DNA of 64,000 nt from Hyphomicrobium sp. (lineage in GTDB: Bacteria; Pseudomonadota; Alphaproteobacteria; Rhizobiales; Hyphomicrobiaceae): positions 202,999 to 266,998 of the forward strand of contig JAKFUV010000003.1 in the NCBI GenBank assembly GCA_021732485.1, in the 5' to 3' direction. Every line of letters begins with the position of its first letter. Within the stretch, counting starts at the first letter, position 1. Below, piece by piece: positions 9,612-18,699 of this stretch. A model generated the notes under the pieces. That model saw nothing but the letters and a program-made list of their open reading frames with translations, was not told where the DNA came from and did no database searches. Position numbers and translations under genes: made by a program.

Positions 9612-10514
9612 ATGACTCGCGGACAGCAGTTACCCGAGCGCGAATTTGCCGGAACCTGTGAGGGCTGGGTTGAACCCCATCAGACCCGGCAGCCCCATGC
9701 TGCGAGTAGCATCCTAGCCCAGCCGATTGGCCATCATGATCATTCCAAGCTTGCTCGGTTGATCGAAGGCAAGGTTTTGCCGCACTTGTTGCTCGCCTAT
9801 CGGCAAGGTGCATTTAATACGCCAGCCGACGGCATCATGAGCGAGAAGGCGATCGGCGAACACGTCGGCGAGTTTGCCGACCTTGTCATCAATCCGGACG
9901 CCGCTGTCTCGACTGTCTACTTCGAAAACATGATTGCCGAAGGCGCTTCGGTTGAGGCGCTATTTCGCGTTTTACTTGCGCCAACGGCCCGGCGCCTCGG
10001 AGAGCTTTGGCAGGAAGACATCAACAGCATGTTTGATGTCACCCAGGGGCTGGCGCATCTCCAACAGCTTGTGCGCACATTCTCTCCCGAGTTTCATGAA
10101 CAGGGTCATCATCCACTTTCAAATCGGCGCGCTTTGCTCATGCCGCTGCCGGGCGAGCAGCATACCTTCGGCATTTCGTTGGTTGAAGAATACTTTCGAC
10201 GGGAAGGCTGGCACGTCTGGGGTGGTCCGCCAAACTCGTTTGAGGAAGTAGTCGCCCTCGTCAGCAGCATGTGGTTCGATATGATTGGCTTTTCGGTCAG
10301 TCGAGTACCAGAGATCGGTCCGCTCAAATCGCAAATCGTCAAAATCCGCGCCGCCGCTCGCAATCGCAATGTGACGATCATGATTGGTGGCCGGCCTTTC
10401 GTCGAAAATCCCGATCTCGTCGAACTGGTGGGCGCCGACGCCACAGCCGCCGATGGCCCGCGAGCGGTGAGCAAGATGTCGACCCTCAACTCTCGAGCCA
10501 TCGCTTCGGCGTAA
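9612..10514 (+). CDS. B12-binding-domain regulator (AerR/PpaA or SCHIC-like)
   Basis: A 300-residue soluble protein. The N-terminal half is helical with the pattern LIEGKVLPHLLL...VEALFRVLLAPTARRLGELW, like the helical cap that precedes B12 domains. The C-terminal half is a B12-binding-like Rossmann fold: PGEQHTFGISLVEEYFRREGW (His in the place of the corrin-ligating His of the DxHxxG motif, but Glu replaces the Asp), then IGFSVSR and MIGGRPF. The same arrangement occurs in AerR/PpaA, the cobalamin-dependent antirepressors of photosynthesis genes in purple bacteria, and in SCHIC domains that bind heme. I infer a light or redox sensor acting with a CrtJ/PpsR-type partner, but no such partner lies in this window. 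It is convergent with xdhC (24 bp gap). Confidence 0.72.
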   Translation: MTRGQQLPEREFAGTCEGWVEPHQTRQPHAASSILAQPIGHHDHSKLARLIEGKVLPHLLLAYRQGAFNTPADGIMSEKAIGEHVGEFADLVINPDAAVSTVYFENMIAEGASVEALFRVLLAPTARRLGELWQEDINSMFDVTQGLAHLQQLVRTFSPEFHEQGHHPLSNRRALLMPLPGEQHTFGISLVEEYFRREGWHVWGGPPNSFEEVVALVSSMWFDMIGFSVSRVPEIGPLKSQIVKIRAAARNRNVTIMIGGRPFVENPDLVELVGADATAADGPRAVSKMSTLNSRAIASA

Positions 10515-10538
10515 TCCGCGATCGACCCGGGCGCGGTG

Positions 10539-11534
10539 TCACGATACGAGATTGCGCGCCTTCGCCTCGGCGATGAGTTCGGCCAAGGCGCTGATGGCAA
10601 CCGTTGCTTTGCTTTTCGCGCCGCCGATCATGCCGACCGGTGCCCTGATGCGCGCCAGCGTGGCATCGTCAAATCCGCGAACTGAAAGCGCCTTAAGCCT
10701 GGCGCGATGGACCGCGTGATTGCCGAGCGCGCCAATATAGAACGCGTCGCTTTTCAGAATACCCGACAGCAATTCGGGTTCTTGCTCGTGATCGTGAAAA
10801 ACCAGCACGGCAGCAGATGCGAAGTCCAGTTGTCCAATGGCACCGTCCACGTCGCCGGTCATCAGCATGTGTCTCAAGCCGCGACGGTCAAGATCGGCAA
10901 GTGTTGGGTCGTCGGACGCATACACAGCGACATCAATCCCAAGTGCTGCAGCGAGTGATGCCATCGCCACCAGGGCAGGGCCGTGGCCCAGAAACAACGT
11001 TCTTAATTTCGGCGTGTAAAAACGTGCAAATACATCGCCATTCCGTCGGCTGGCGTCGATGCCTTGCGGCGACACACTCACGGCTGCGATATCCGAGTGA
11101 CCGTCAACCAGATGAGTTCGCAAAGCGAAGGATGTTCGCGCCGCAGTCCGAGCCAGCATGTCGGCGACCAGCAATGACGAAATGGTCGGATCAAAGAAGA
11201 GATCGAGGCCGCTGCCGCACGGCAATCGCACGTCAAAATACGGCGACCCTTTTCCGTAGCGGACAAGTTTTGGCTTTGCTGTTTTGATGATGACTTGCGC
11301 TTCGAGCGCGACTGCGCCCTCAAGGCATCCGCCGGACAAATAGCCGGCATAGCGGCCGTCTTCGGCGACAGCCATCTGCGCACCAGGCTGGCGAGGTGCG
11401 CCACCTTCAACGCCGACCAAAGTTACGAGCGCAACTTTCAAGCCTTCGCTCTGCCATTTGGCCAGCGGCTCTAAGACATTTTCGTCGTCCAGCAATCCCG
11501 GACTGCCAATAATGTGTTGCAACTGGATCGTCAT
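10539..11534 (-). CDS. xdhC: XdhC family molybdenum cofactor maturation protein
   Basis: A 331-residue XdhC/CoxF-like protein. These proteins bind molybdenum cofactor, promote its sulfuration and deliver it to xanthine dehydrogenase-family enzymes. The N-terminal XdhC_CoxI domain shows GAPRQPGAQMAVAEDGRYAG then YLSGGCLEGAVALEAQ, and the C-terminal Rossmann-like domain shows TLFLGHGPALVAMASLAAAL and IGALGNHAVHRARLKAL. Its presence 2.4 kb from the molybdenum hydroxylase genes at 13993-16808 makes those its probable client, although the gene is on the other strand and separated by the lactate permease remnant. Confidence 0.88.
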   Translation of the reverse strand: MTIQLQHIIGSPGLLDDENVLEPLAKWQSEGLKVALVTLVGVEGGAPRQPGAQMAVAEDGRYAGYLSGGCLEGAVALEAQVIIKTAKPKLVRYGKGSPYFDVRLPCGSGLDLFFDPTISSLLVADMLARTAARTSFALRTHLVDGHSDIAAVSVSPQGIDASRRNGDVFARFYTPKLRTLFLGHGPALVAMASLAAALGIDVAVYASDDPTLADLDRRGLRHMLMTGDVDGAIGQLDFASAAVLVFHDHEQEPELLSGILKSDAFYIGALGNHAVHRARLKALSVRGFDDATLARIRAPVGMIGGAKSKATVAISALAELIAEAKARNLVS

Positions 11535-11821
11535 CGCTCCGCCTAAAAATACAAGGTTCAGCCGTCGGCATTGCTCGTCAAATCGCTTTCACCGATCACC
11601 GTATGTCTAGCCAAGAACTCGCCGGCAACACGGGCGCGATGTTAGCCATACGCGTGACGGAAGAAAATGTTGCTCGGCAGGCGTTGACGCTGAGGCCGGC
11701 ATCCCGTGCAAAAATCATGTTGTGCCCCGGGTCGTCGATGACACTATGCAAGACTACGCCAGTCTGCGCTTTCTCGACCGCGACACAGGTTCGCCAACGC
11801 CTTCACCATCGGTAACAAAAC

Positions 11822-11990
11822 CTACGCAACGAAATTACCACCGCGCGTTGCCGTCCGTAAACCGAGTTTGGTCAGTTGGTCCAGCGCTTCACGCAACGAC
11901 GGTCTTGAGACGTCGAGCGTCATCTTAAAAACGCGTTGAGGCGCTCTTTTCTGCCCCAGCACAATATGCCGTCGAGGATCATCGTTTCGG
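11822..11990 (-). pseudogene. Decayed GntR/FadR-type regulator (winged-helix remnant)
   Basis: Reading the minus strand, a winged-helix of the PdhR/LldR type can be reconstructed across two frames: ETMILDGILCWGRK and ERLNAF in one, then after a frame change near 11920 LDVSRPSLREALDQLTKLGL followed by RTATRGGNFVA and a stop at 11822-11824. The alignment to the usual form (L..IL.G.L.PG..LP.ER.LA..L.VSRPS.REAL..L...GL) is clear by eye. There is at least one frameshift and an early stop, and the effector-binding domain expected on the left (to about 11600) is too degraded to follow. It lies just upstream of, and divergent to, the lactate permease, the usual place for LldR, so it was probably the permease's regulator. 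Confidence 0.7.
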
Positions 11991-12224
11991 TATGAAGCCC
12001 GACGAGGTCAGAATTTTTTTGTTCGAATGGCCGGCATGGCGCAGCCGTCCCCGCTCCAATCGAAGTGTCGGCGGACCGGCGTAATGAGAATAAATTACGA
12101 GCGACGAGGATGAACCGGGTAACGGCGCGACCGATTTTGACCAGACCCGAGAGTTGGTATAATTATTTGACCAGAAAAAAGCGTGGAGAACGCCGGTCAT
12201 ACGAGCGCGGTGAGGGAACGTCGC

Positions 12225-13874
12225 ATGTGGTCGCAAGTCTATGATCCCTTCGGCAGCATGTATGTCTCAGCTGCAGTCGCGGCGATTCCGATCTTCGTTC
12301 TGCTCGGAGCCATTGGAATTTTTGAAATCCGTGCCCACGTCGCGGCAGCGCTGGGTCTGTTGGCCGCGCTTACGGTATCGATCGCCGTTTACGAAATGCC
12401 GGTTCAAATGGCGGCGATGGCCGCTGTGTACGGTGCGGCTTTCGGTTTGCTTCCAATCGGCTGGATCATCCTGAACGTTTTATTTCTTTATCAATTGGCT
12501 CATGAAAAGGGTGAATTCGCGGTCTTGCAGCGTTCGATCGGGGCCATCAGCAATGATCGAAGGCTTCAGTTGCTGTTTATCGCGTTTTCGCTTGGAGCTT
12601 TCTTCGAAGGCGCGGCTGGGTTTGGAACTCCCGTCGCAGTGACTGCGGCCATGCTCATCGGCTTGGGCTTCTCCCCGCTTTCGGCATCGGGTCTGTCCCT
12701 CATTGCCAATACCGCGCCAGTTGCCTTCGGCGCATTGTGAACGCCGATTATAGCGCTCGCTGCCGTGACTGGGCTCGACCTTCATGAATTGAGTGCGATG
12801 GTTGGACGGCAGTTGACGCCGTTCTCGATCCTGGTGCCGTTTTGGCTGATTTGGGCGTTTGTCGGTTTCAGAAAGATGCTCGAAGTCTGGCCACCGATCT
12901 TGGTTGCCGGGGTCGCATTTGCCGTGCCGCAGTACGCGATTTCCAATTTTCACGGACCGTGGCTGGTCAACGTTGTTGCCGCGATTTCTTCGATGGCAAG
13001 TCTCGCGCTATTCTTAAAAGTTTGGCGCCCTGCCGTCCCGATGACCGATATGCCGGCTGCGCTCAACGCGACGGGCGTCTCTGAGCCTGTGCGGCAGCTG
13101 ATGAGCGATAGTGTGGCTGCGGTGCGGCGCGCTTGGACGCCCTGGATCATCCTCGCCGTGTTCGTTTTTATCTGGGGCGTACCGCAGGTTCGCGCCGCGC
13201 TCGATGGCATTTGGGTCGAAAAAATGCCGGTCGCTGGCCTTCACGAATTGGTCCAAAAAGTCCCGCCCGTCGTTGCAGCGCCACATGCCGAAAGCGCGGT
13301 CTACAATCTCAATCTGCTGTCAGCGACCGGTACCGGGATCTTGATTGCAGCGATAATTTCCGGCGTATATCTCGGCTACAGTGCTTCCGGCTTGGCGCAC
13401 ATGTACGGCCGAACTTTGTACCTCGTGCGCTACTCGCTGATGACAATATCCTGTATGATGGCGATCGGCTTTGTAACCCGATATGCTGGCACCGACGCAA
13501 CCATGGGTCTAGCGCTTGCACAAACCGGATGGGCGTACCCTTTTTTTGGCACGCTGATTGGTTGGCTTGGCGTGGCCCTGACGGGTTCGGACACGTCGTC
13601 CAATGTGTTGTTTGGAGGACTGCAGCGCGTGACGGCTGAGCAACTGGGCCTCAATCCGGTATTGATGGCGGCTGCGAATAGCTCGGGCGGCGTCATGGGC
13701 AAGATGATCGATGCGCAATCGATCGTCGTCGCATCCACCGCAACCAAGTGGTATGGTCATGAGGGCGCTATTTTGCGCTTCGTATTTTTCCACTCCGTTG
13801 CGCTGGCCGTGCTGGTTGGATGTTTCGTTTTTGGTCAGGCGTATGTCTGGCCGTTGACCTTGCTGGCCCCATAA
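12225..13874 (+). pseudogene. lldP: L-lactate permease interrupted by one in-frame TGA
   Basis: This would be a 549-residue LctP/LldP proton-coupled lactate permease of normal length, with hydrophobic segments throughout. It starts at the ATG at 12225 (MWSQVYDPFGSMYVSAAV, after a GAGGGA site). The frame reads to ANTAPVAFGAL and then meets TGA at 12738-12740. The same frame continues without any further stop as TPIIALAAVTGLDLHELSAM to 13874. In the family this point reads GALGTPI, so the TGA replaces a glycine codon (GGA to TGA is one substitution). Both halves keep good coding bias, so the change is recent or is a sequencing error. The second half could only be made as a separate polypeptide or by readthrough. 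A decayed GntR regulator lies next to it. Confidence 0.85.
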
Positions 13875-13992
13875 AAGAGTTGGCCCCATCGAAGAAATGC
13901 CAGATTATTGGCGAATTGTTCGGCCGACAGTGTGAAGTCGTCACGTCATGTTGCAGCGCTCATGAGACCTTTTGGCAAAGGAGATTTTGCAG

Positions 13993-14445
13993 ATGCCATC
14001 CATCAACGTGAACGGAGAGAAACGCGACTACAGCGGCGATTCCGCCATGCCCTTGCTGTGGTTTTTGCGCGATGAGCTGAATCTGACGGGCACGAAGTAC
14101 GGATGCGGTGCCGGCGTTTGCGGCGCTTGCACGGTTCATGTCGATGGGGTTGCCGTGCGCTCCTGCCAGACCACCGCGGCGGAAGTGACCGGAAAATCAG
14201 TGACGACCATTGAGGGGCTGGACGCCGGCGGCGAGCATGCGGTTCAGAAAGCCTGGCGAGAACTCAGTGTCCCGCAATGCGGATTTTGCCAAGCGGGACA
14301 AATTATGCAGGCCGCCGCACTGCTCACGAAAAATAAGGCGCCAACGGACGACCAGATTGTCGAGGAGATGTCCGGCAATATCTGCCGGTGTGGCTGTTAT
14401 CAGCGCATTCATGACGCCGTTCGTCTTGCAGCCGGAGGAGTATGA
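13993..14445 (+). CDS. 2Fe-2S subunit of a molybdenum hydroxylase (isoquinoline 1-oxidoreductase alpha-like)
   Basis: A 150-residue electron-transfer subunit with the two [2Fe-2S] clusters of the xanthine oxidase family. The plant-ferredoxin-type cluster is bound by GCGAGVCGACTVHVDG plus a later Cys (RSCQTT), and the helical-domain cluster by QCGFCQAGQ and GNICRCGCYQ. It would pass electrons from the molybdopterin subunit encoded next. I chose the ATG at 13993 because AAAGGAG lies 9 bp upstream; an earlier TTG at 13972 overlaps that ribosome site. The stop overlaps the next start (ATGA at 14442), a tight operon pair. Confidence 0.93.
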   Translation: MPSINVNGEKRDYSGDSAMPLLWFLRDELNLTGTKYGCGAGVCGACTVHVDGVAVRSCQTTAAEVTGKSVTTIEGLDAGGEHAVQKAWRELSVPQCGFCQAGQIMQAAALLTKNKAPTDDQIVEEMSGNICRCGCYQRIHDAVRLAAGGV

Positions 14446-16808
14446 TCATGTTGCAATACTTTGAAACAGAGGCGCGGACCGCGCGCCAAGTCGAAGTTCA
14501 AAGCTCGATCGAAAACGTCAGCCGGCGTTCTGTCCTCGGTGGCGCGCTGGCGGCATCAAGCTTCGTCGTAGCGTTACGCATTGCACCGGCGAACGCGCGC
14601 GAGGCCTTGACGCCCTATCCAACGGGCGCTGCTGGCATGCCGCATACGGTCGTTGCCGATCCCAACGTATTCATTGCGATCGCGCCGGATGGTGTGGTGA
14701 CGATCGTTACGCACCGGGCGGAAATGGGAACGGGTATTCGCACGAGTTTGCCGATGGTGATCGCCGACGAGATGGAGGCCGATTGGTCGCGCGTCCGCAT
14801 CGTTCAAGCCGAGGGCGACGAGCCGAAGTACGGCAACCAGGATACCGATGGCTCGCGGAGTATGCGCCACTTCATTCAGCCGATGCGCCAGTGTGGCGCG
14901 GCGATGCGGCATATGCTTGAAAATGCCGCCGCTGTCACGTGGGGCGTCGATCCGGCGCTTTGCCGGGCAAAAAATCACCAAGTCCTGCTTCTGGATGGCG
15001 CCAAGAAACCGAGCGGAAAATCGCTCTCGTTCGGTGAACTCGCCAAAGCCGCGATGGCGCAACCCGTCCCGCCGCAAGGTAAACTTCTCTACAAAACCCC
15101 CAGTGAATTCACGTTGATCGGCAAGGACACGACCAAGATCGCCGATTTGCGGGATATCACGACAGGGAAAGCCGTCTATGGCGCCGACATTCGATTGCCG
15201 GGCATGAAATTCGCCGTTATGGCGCGGCCACCCGTGGTTGGCGGCAAAGTCAAAACGCATGATGCCGCCAAGACGCTTAAAGTGCCGGGCGTCGAAGCCG
15301 TCCACGAGCTCGAAGGCGTCCACAAAGTGCCGCGTGGCTTTAGCATTTTGGGTGGCGTCGCTGTCGTTGCGAATTCGACGTACGCGGCGATAGCCGGTCG
15401 CGATGCGCTCGATATCGAGTGGGAAAATGGGCCGAATGCCAGCTACGAGTCGGTGGCCTTCGACAAGGAGATGACCGCCACCGCAGCTCAGCCCGGCAAG
15501 GTCATTCGCAATCAAGGCGACCCCGATGCCGCATTCGCGAAAGCGAAGCAGGTCTTTTCCGCCGACTATCACGCCCAGCACATCGTGCCGGCGGCGATGG
15601 AGCCGCTCGTCGCCGTTGCTCGTGTCGCCGATGGCAAAGCCGATATCTGGGCTCCTGTTCAGAGCCCATACGGCGCCCGCAAAGACCTTGCTGAAGCGCT
15701 CAAAATTCCGATCGAGAATGTGACTGTTCACGTCACGTTGCTTGGTGGCGGATTTGGTCGCAAATCCAAGTGGGATTTCATGGTTGAAGCTGCGTTGATT
15801 TCGCAAAAGCTCGGCGGCACGCCGGTCTTACTCCAGTGGACGCGCGAAGACGACATTCGTCACGCCTTTTATCACACCGTTTCCGTCGAGCGGATTGAAG
15901 TGGCGATTGATGAGAAGGATAAAGTGACGGGCTGGCGCCACCGCACTGTGGCACCATCCATTATCTCGACGTTCAAAGAAGATACGGGATACTCGTTCCC
16001 GATCGAATATGGCATGGGCTTCGTCAACACGCCGTTCGACATTGCTAACGTTCGCTGCGAAAATGGCAAGGCGATGGCGCATACTCGCATCGGCTGGTAT
16101 CGGGCGGTATCGACCATCCCGCACGTCTTCGCCGTGCAGTCAGCGGTTTGCGAGGTGGCAGATCAACTTGGTCGTGATCCGAAAGAGTTCCTGCTTGAAC
16201 TGATCGGATCGGACCGCAAACTTGATCCCAAAGCGCTCGGGTTTCCCGAAGATTTCTGGAACTTCGGCGATCCCTATGAGGCCTTCCCGATCGATACAGC
16301 GCGGCTGAAGAATGTCATACGCATCGCTGCCGACAAGGCCGGATGGGGTCGAAAGCTCCCCACTCGGCATGGTCTTGGCATTGCCGCGCATTGCGCTTGG
16401 TCGAGTTATGTCGCGACAGTGGTGCACGTCGAAGTCGGCAGTGATGGAAAAATCAGCGTGCCCGAAGTAACGACGGCGATCGATTGCGGCCTTTATGTCA
16501 ATCCTGAACGCATCAGGTCGCAGATGGAGGGTGCTGCCGTGATGGGTATGTCGAATACCGTCTATAGCGGCATCACGTTCAAGGACGGTGCAGTTGAGCA
16601 ATCGAACTATACGGATTTCACGGTCGCTCGAATGTCCAACTATCCAAAGAAAGTCACGACCCACATCGTCGATGCCCCGCCCGGAACGCACGCTGGCGGT
16701 GTCGGGGAACCAGCGGTCGCGCCGTTCTCAGGCGCACTCTGCAATGCCATTTATGCCGCCACCAAAAAGCGGTTACGCAGTTTGCCGACCGGCGATATCG
16801 TGACGTAG
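14442..16808 (+). CDS. Molybdopterin subunit of an isoquinoline 1-oxidoreductase-like enzyme, Tat-exported
   Basis: A 788-residue catalytic subunit of the xanthine dehydrogenase/aldehyde oxidase family, closest by length and layout to IorB-type single-polypeptide molybdopterin subunits. The N-terminus has a twin-arginine signal after a short extension (SRRSVLGGALAASSFVVAL, residues about 29-47, then NARE), so the folded complex is probably exported to the periplasm. Cofactor-binding landmarks include GMGFVNTP, LLGGGFGRKSKWDF, AHTRIGWYRAV and, near the C-terminus, GGVGEPAVAPF, in which the conserved GEP glutamate is the family's catalytic base. The substrate is likely an N-heterocycle or aldehyde but is not determined. 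It overlaps the Fe-S subunit gene by 4 bp; XdhC at 10539-11534 is the likely maturation factor. Confidence 0.9.
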   Translation: MIMLQYFETEARTARQVEVQSSIENVSRRSVLGGALAASSFVVALRIAPANAREALTPYPTGAAGMPHTVVADPNVFIAIAPDGVVTIVTHRAEMGTGIRTSLPMVIADEMEADWSRVRIVQAEGDEPKYGNQDTDGSRSMRHFIQPMRQCGAAMRHMLENAAAVTWGVDPALCRAKNHQVLLLDGAKKPSGKSLSFGELAKAAMAQPVPPQGKLLYKTPSEFTLIGKDTTKIADLRDITTGKAVYGADIRLPGMKFAVMARPPVVGGKVKTHDAAKTLKVPGVEAVHELEGVHKVPRGFSILGGVAVVANSTYAAIAGRDALDIEWENGPNASYESVAFDKEMTATAAQPGKVIRNQGDPDAAFAKAKQVFSADYHAQHIVPAAMEPLVAVARVADGKADIWAPVQSPYGARKDLAEALKIPIENVTVHVTLLGGGFGRKSKWDFMVEAALISQKLGGTPVLLQWTREDDIRHAFYHTVSVERIEVAIDEKDKVTGWRHRTVAPSIISTFKEDTGYSFPIEYGMGFVNTPFDIANVRCENGKAMAHTRIGWYRAVSTIPHVFAVQSAVCEVADQLGRDPKEFLLELIGSDRKLDPKALGFPEDFWNFGDPYEAFPIDTARLKNVIRIAADKAGWGRKLPTRHGLGIAAHCAWSSYVATVVHVEVGSDGKISVPEVTTAIDCGLYVNPERIRSQMEGAAVMGMSNTVYSGITFKDGAVEQSNYTDFTVARMSNYPKKVTTHIVDAPPGTHAGGVGEPAVAPFSGALCNAIYAATKKRLRSLPTGDIVT

Positions 16809-16818
16809 GTCTGAAATC

Positions 16819-16858
16819 GGCCTCGGCGGTTAGGTCACGAGAGTGCTCCGCCGAGGCC
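16819..16858 (+). terminator. Strong stem-loop after the molybdenum hydroxylase operon
   Basis: A perfect 11-bp inverted repeat (GGCCTCGGCGG at 16819-16829, CCGCCGAGGCC at 16848-16858) begins 11 bp after the stop. There is no T tract on the plus strand, so it may act as a Rho-independent terminator only weakly or as an mRNA 3'-end stabiliser. Confidence 0.5.
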
Positions 16859-17036
16859 TGAAGCAATGTGACATCAAAGGCGCGTGCCGGCATCGCAAGG
16901 CGTTCTTGCACCCGGCCATCGTCGCTTTGCTGACACCGGCCAAGCTTGCCGGCCCACGGTCGAAGTGCGACGTCGACGCGACACGCCGGAGAGCGATTGA
17001 ACTCGAGCATGAATTATAAGTGACGATCACACAGCC

Positions 17037-18137
17037 ATGAAGACCGTCGTGCTTGTCGGCGGCGGTCACGCTCACCTATCAGTGCTCCGCCAATTTTCGC
17101 GACACCGCGCGAAGCTTGCCCGCCATAGGGTGATTTTCATCACGCCTTCCACGAGACAGTTCTATTCCGGCATGCTGCCGTCTTGCATGGCTGGCCATTA
17201 TGATGTCAGCGATTGCCAGATCGCGCTCGAGCCACTGGCGGCAGCGGCCGGAGCAGAGCTCGTTCTTGCATCAGTCGCCGCGCTCAACGTTCATGAAAAG
17301 CGGCTCGTTTTGGACACGGAAGAAACGATCTCCTACGATGTCGTATCTTTGAATATCGGCAGCGAAACGGACGTTGCGGGGCTCGAAATGTCTGGTGACA
17401 AGCTCTTTGCAGTTAAACCGCTGGCGACATTTTTTCAATTGTGGTTGCGCGTGCTGGCAGAGGCAGAATTAAAACCGACCTATCGCCTCGTCGTCATCGG
17501 CGGTGGCGTCGCGGCTGTTGAGCTTGCACTGGCCGCGCGCCATGCGCTGTCATCGATCACACGCGTAGAGGTCGAACTGATCATCCCTGAACGCGGCATG
17601 CTGTCGTTGGCCAACGCGTCGCTACGAGACCGAGTGCGCGCCTATCTCGATCGTGCAGGCGTCGCGATGCGGCAGGGACCAGGCGTTGCTACGTCGGCGG
17701 GTCTCGGCATTGCAGACGGACAGATCATCATCGCAGATCGTTTTATCGCTGCAACAGGCGCTCGAGCGCCGAAGTGGGTGTCCAAATCCGGATTGGAGTT
17801 TGATGCTGCTGGATTCATCGCTGTCGATGATCACCACCGCAGCCGATCTCACGCGACGGTGTATGCGGCCGGCGACATTTGCTCGCGTCGCGACGTGGCG
17901 ATGCAGCGATCCGGCGTTCATGCTGTGTACGCGGGGCCGGTGGTTGGCGCGAATTTGCTTGCGGAGCTCGGCATTGGCTTGCCAATCGCCTATGCGCCAA
18001 AGCGCCATCCTCTTTACATTTTGGCCTGCGGTCCGCGTTATGCGATCGCAGCCTGGGGCGCGTGGTCGGTGGAAGGTCGCTGGGTCTGGTTCTGGAAGGA
18101 CTGGATCGACCGCAGTTTCATTCGACGTTTTTCGTGA
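17037..18137 (+). CDS. SelD-type FAD/NAD(P)-binding oxidoreductase
   Basis: A 366-residue pyridine nucleotide-disulfide oxidoreductase-fold protein (NDH-2-like). It begins VVLVGGGHAHLSVLRQFSRH and continues FYSGMLPSCMAGHYDVSDCQ, the hallmark of the flavoprotein domain that in many bacteria is fused to the N-terminus of selenophosphate synthetase (SelD). The second nucleotide-binding motif is LVVIGGGVAAVELALAARHA and the C-terminal FAD motif is VYAAGDICS. No SelD domain follows, so this is the stand-alone form. Proposed roles for such proteins are electron transfer from NAD(P)H to quinone or an unknown acceptor; the substrate is not evident. The start at 17037 is the only reasonable ATG. Confidence 0.8.
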   Translation: MKTVVLVGGGHAHLSVLRQFSRHRAKLARHRVIFITPSTRQFYSGMLPSCMAGHYDVSDCQIALEPLAAAAGAELVLASVAALNVHEKRLVLDTEETISYDVVSLNIGSETDVAGLEMSGDKLFAVKPLATFFQLWLRVLAEAELKPTYRLVVIGGGVAAVELALAARHALSSITRVEVELIIPERGMLSLANASLRDRVRAYLDRAGVAMRQGPGVATSAGLGIADGQIIIADRFIAATGARAPKWVSKSGLEFDAAGFIAVDDHHRSRSHATVYAAGDICSRRDVAMQRSGVHAVYAGPVVGANLLAELGIGLPIAYAPKRHPLYILACGPRYAIAAWGAWSVEGRWVWFWKDWIDRSFIRRFS

Positions 18138-18344
18138 GTGTAAAGTGCGGCGAGCCGACATGGTCCGCATCCCGTTGACTTGCACTCCAACACTCGCTTC
18201 CGCGCCATCAGCAGCCTGTCGAGCCACCTGATCCTGGTTTTGCCGCCACCAGTTTTTGTCACACTTTCAACGCCGTCGATTGGCTTGAAAGCACGGTCAA
18301 ATCCAGCTACGAGACCAAGCTTCAAGGGCGTTGAAACGCTCCGT

Positions 18345-18419
18345 TGGGATGTAGCCAAGTGGTAAGGCAGCGGATTTTGATTCCGCCATTCGGAGGTTCG
18401 AACCCTCCCATCCCAGCCA
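18345..18419 (+). tRNA. tRNA-Gln (anticodon TTG), CCA encoded
   Basis: A 75-nt cloverleaf. The acceptor stem TGGGATG pairs with CATCCCA, the D-arm region holds AGCCAAGTGGTAAGGC, the anticodon loop is TTTTGAT with anticodon TTG, the T arm contains GGTTCGAACC, the discriminator base is G and CCA is encoded at 18417-18419. It sits at the edge of the serine-recombinase island. Confidence 0.95.
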
Positions 18420-18564
18420 ACACCTAAGTCATTGATCTTAAATAAGAAAACACGTTTTCTTGGGGTGCTGATCTGGCCGTGTTTTCGGCCGGTTAGCGCA
18501 CTGCGGACGTGACCGAGCCGCAGCGAGAGACGGTTGTTTGCGGGATATGCCGCTGCCAACGCGC

Positions 18565-18686
18565 GGTTATCTCTCAGGGCCCTTTTCGTGCTGCGGGATC
18601 ACGGTGAGAGCTCGCAAATCTGTGGGCCGATTTTTCAAATCTGAAAGCGCGTCCCTCGCTCGCACGGCGCGAGGCGAGAGATAACC
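18565..18686. repeat. 11-bp inverted repeat between tRNA-Gln and the recombinase
   Basis: GGTTATCTCTC (18565-18575) and its exact complement GAGAGATAACC (18676-18686) face each other about 100 bp apart, between tRNA-Gln and the 3' end of the recombinase gene. It could be part of a recombinase binding or attachment site, or a long-range hairpin. No second copy of the tRNA 3' end was found in the window to confirm an attachment site. Confidence 0.4.
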
Positions 18687-18699
18687 CGCATCGATGACG

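Noticed and set aside
9391..9615. 74-codon plus-strand frame after the flavoprotein terminator
   Set aside because: GTG start without a ribosome site, it runs into the next gene, and apart from one hydrophobic stretch nothing supports it.
12738..12740. Selenocysteine at the TGA in the lactate permease
   Set aside because: The family has glycine here, no SECIS-like hairpin is evident directly downstream, and the neighbouring regulator is also decayed, so a nonsense mutation or read error is simpler.
14574..15806. 410-codon minus-strand frame opposite the molybdopterin subunit
   Set aside because: Antisense shadow; the plus-strand protein has clear family motifs throughout.
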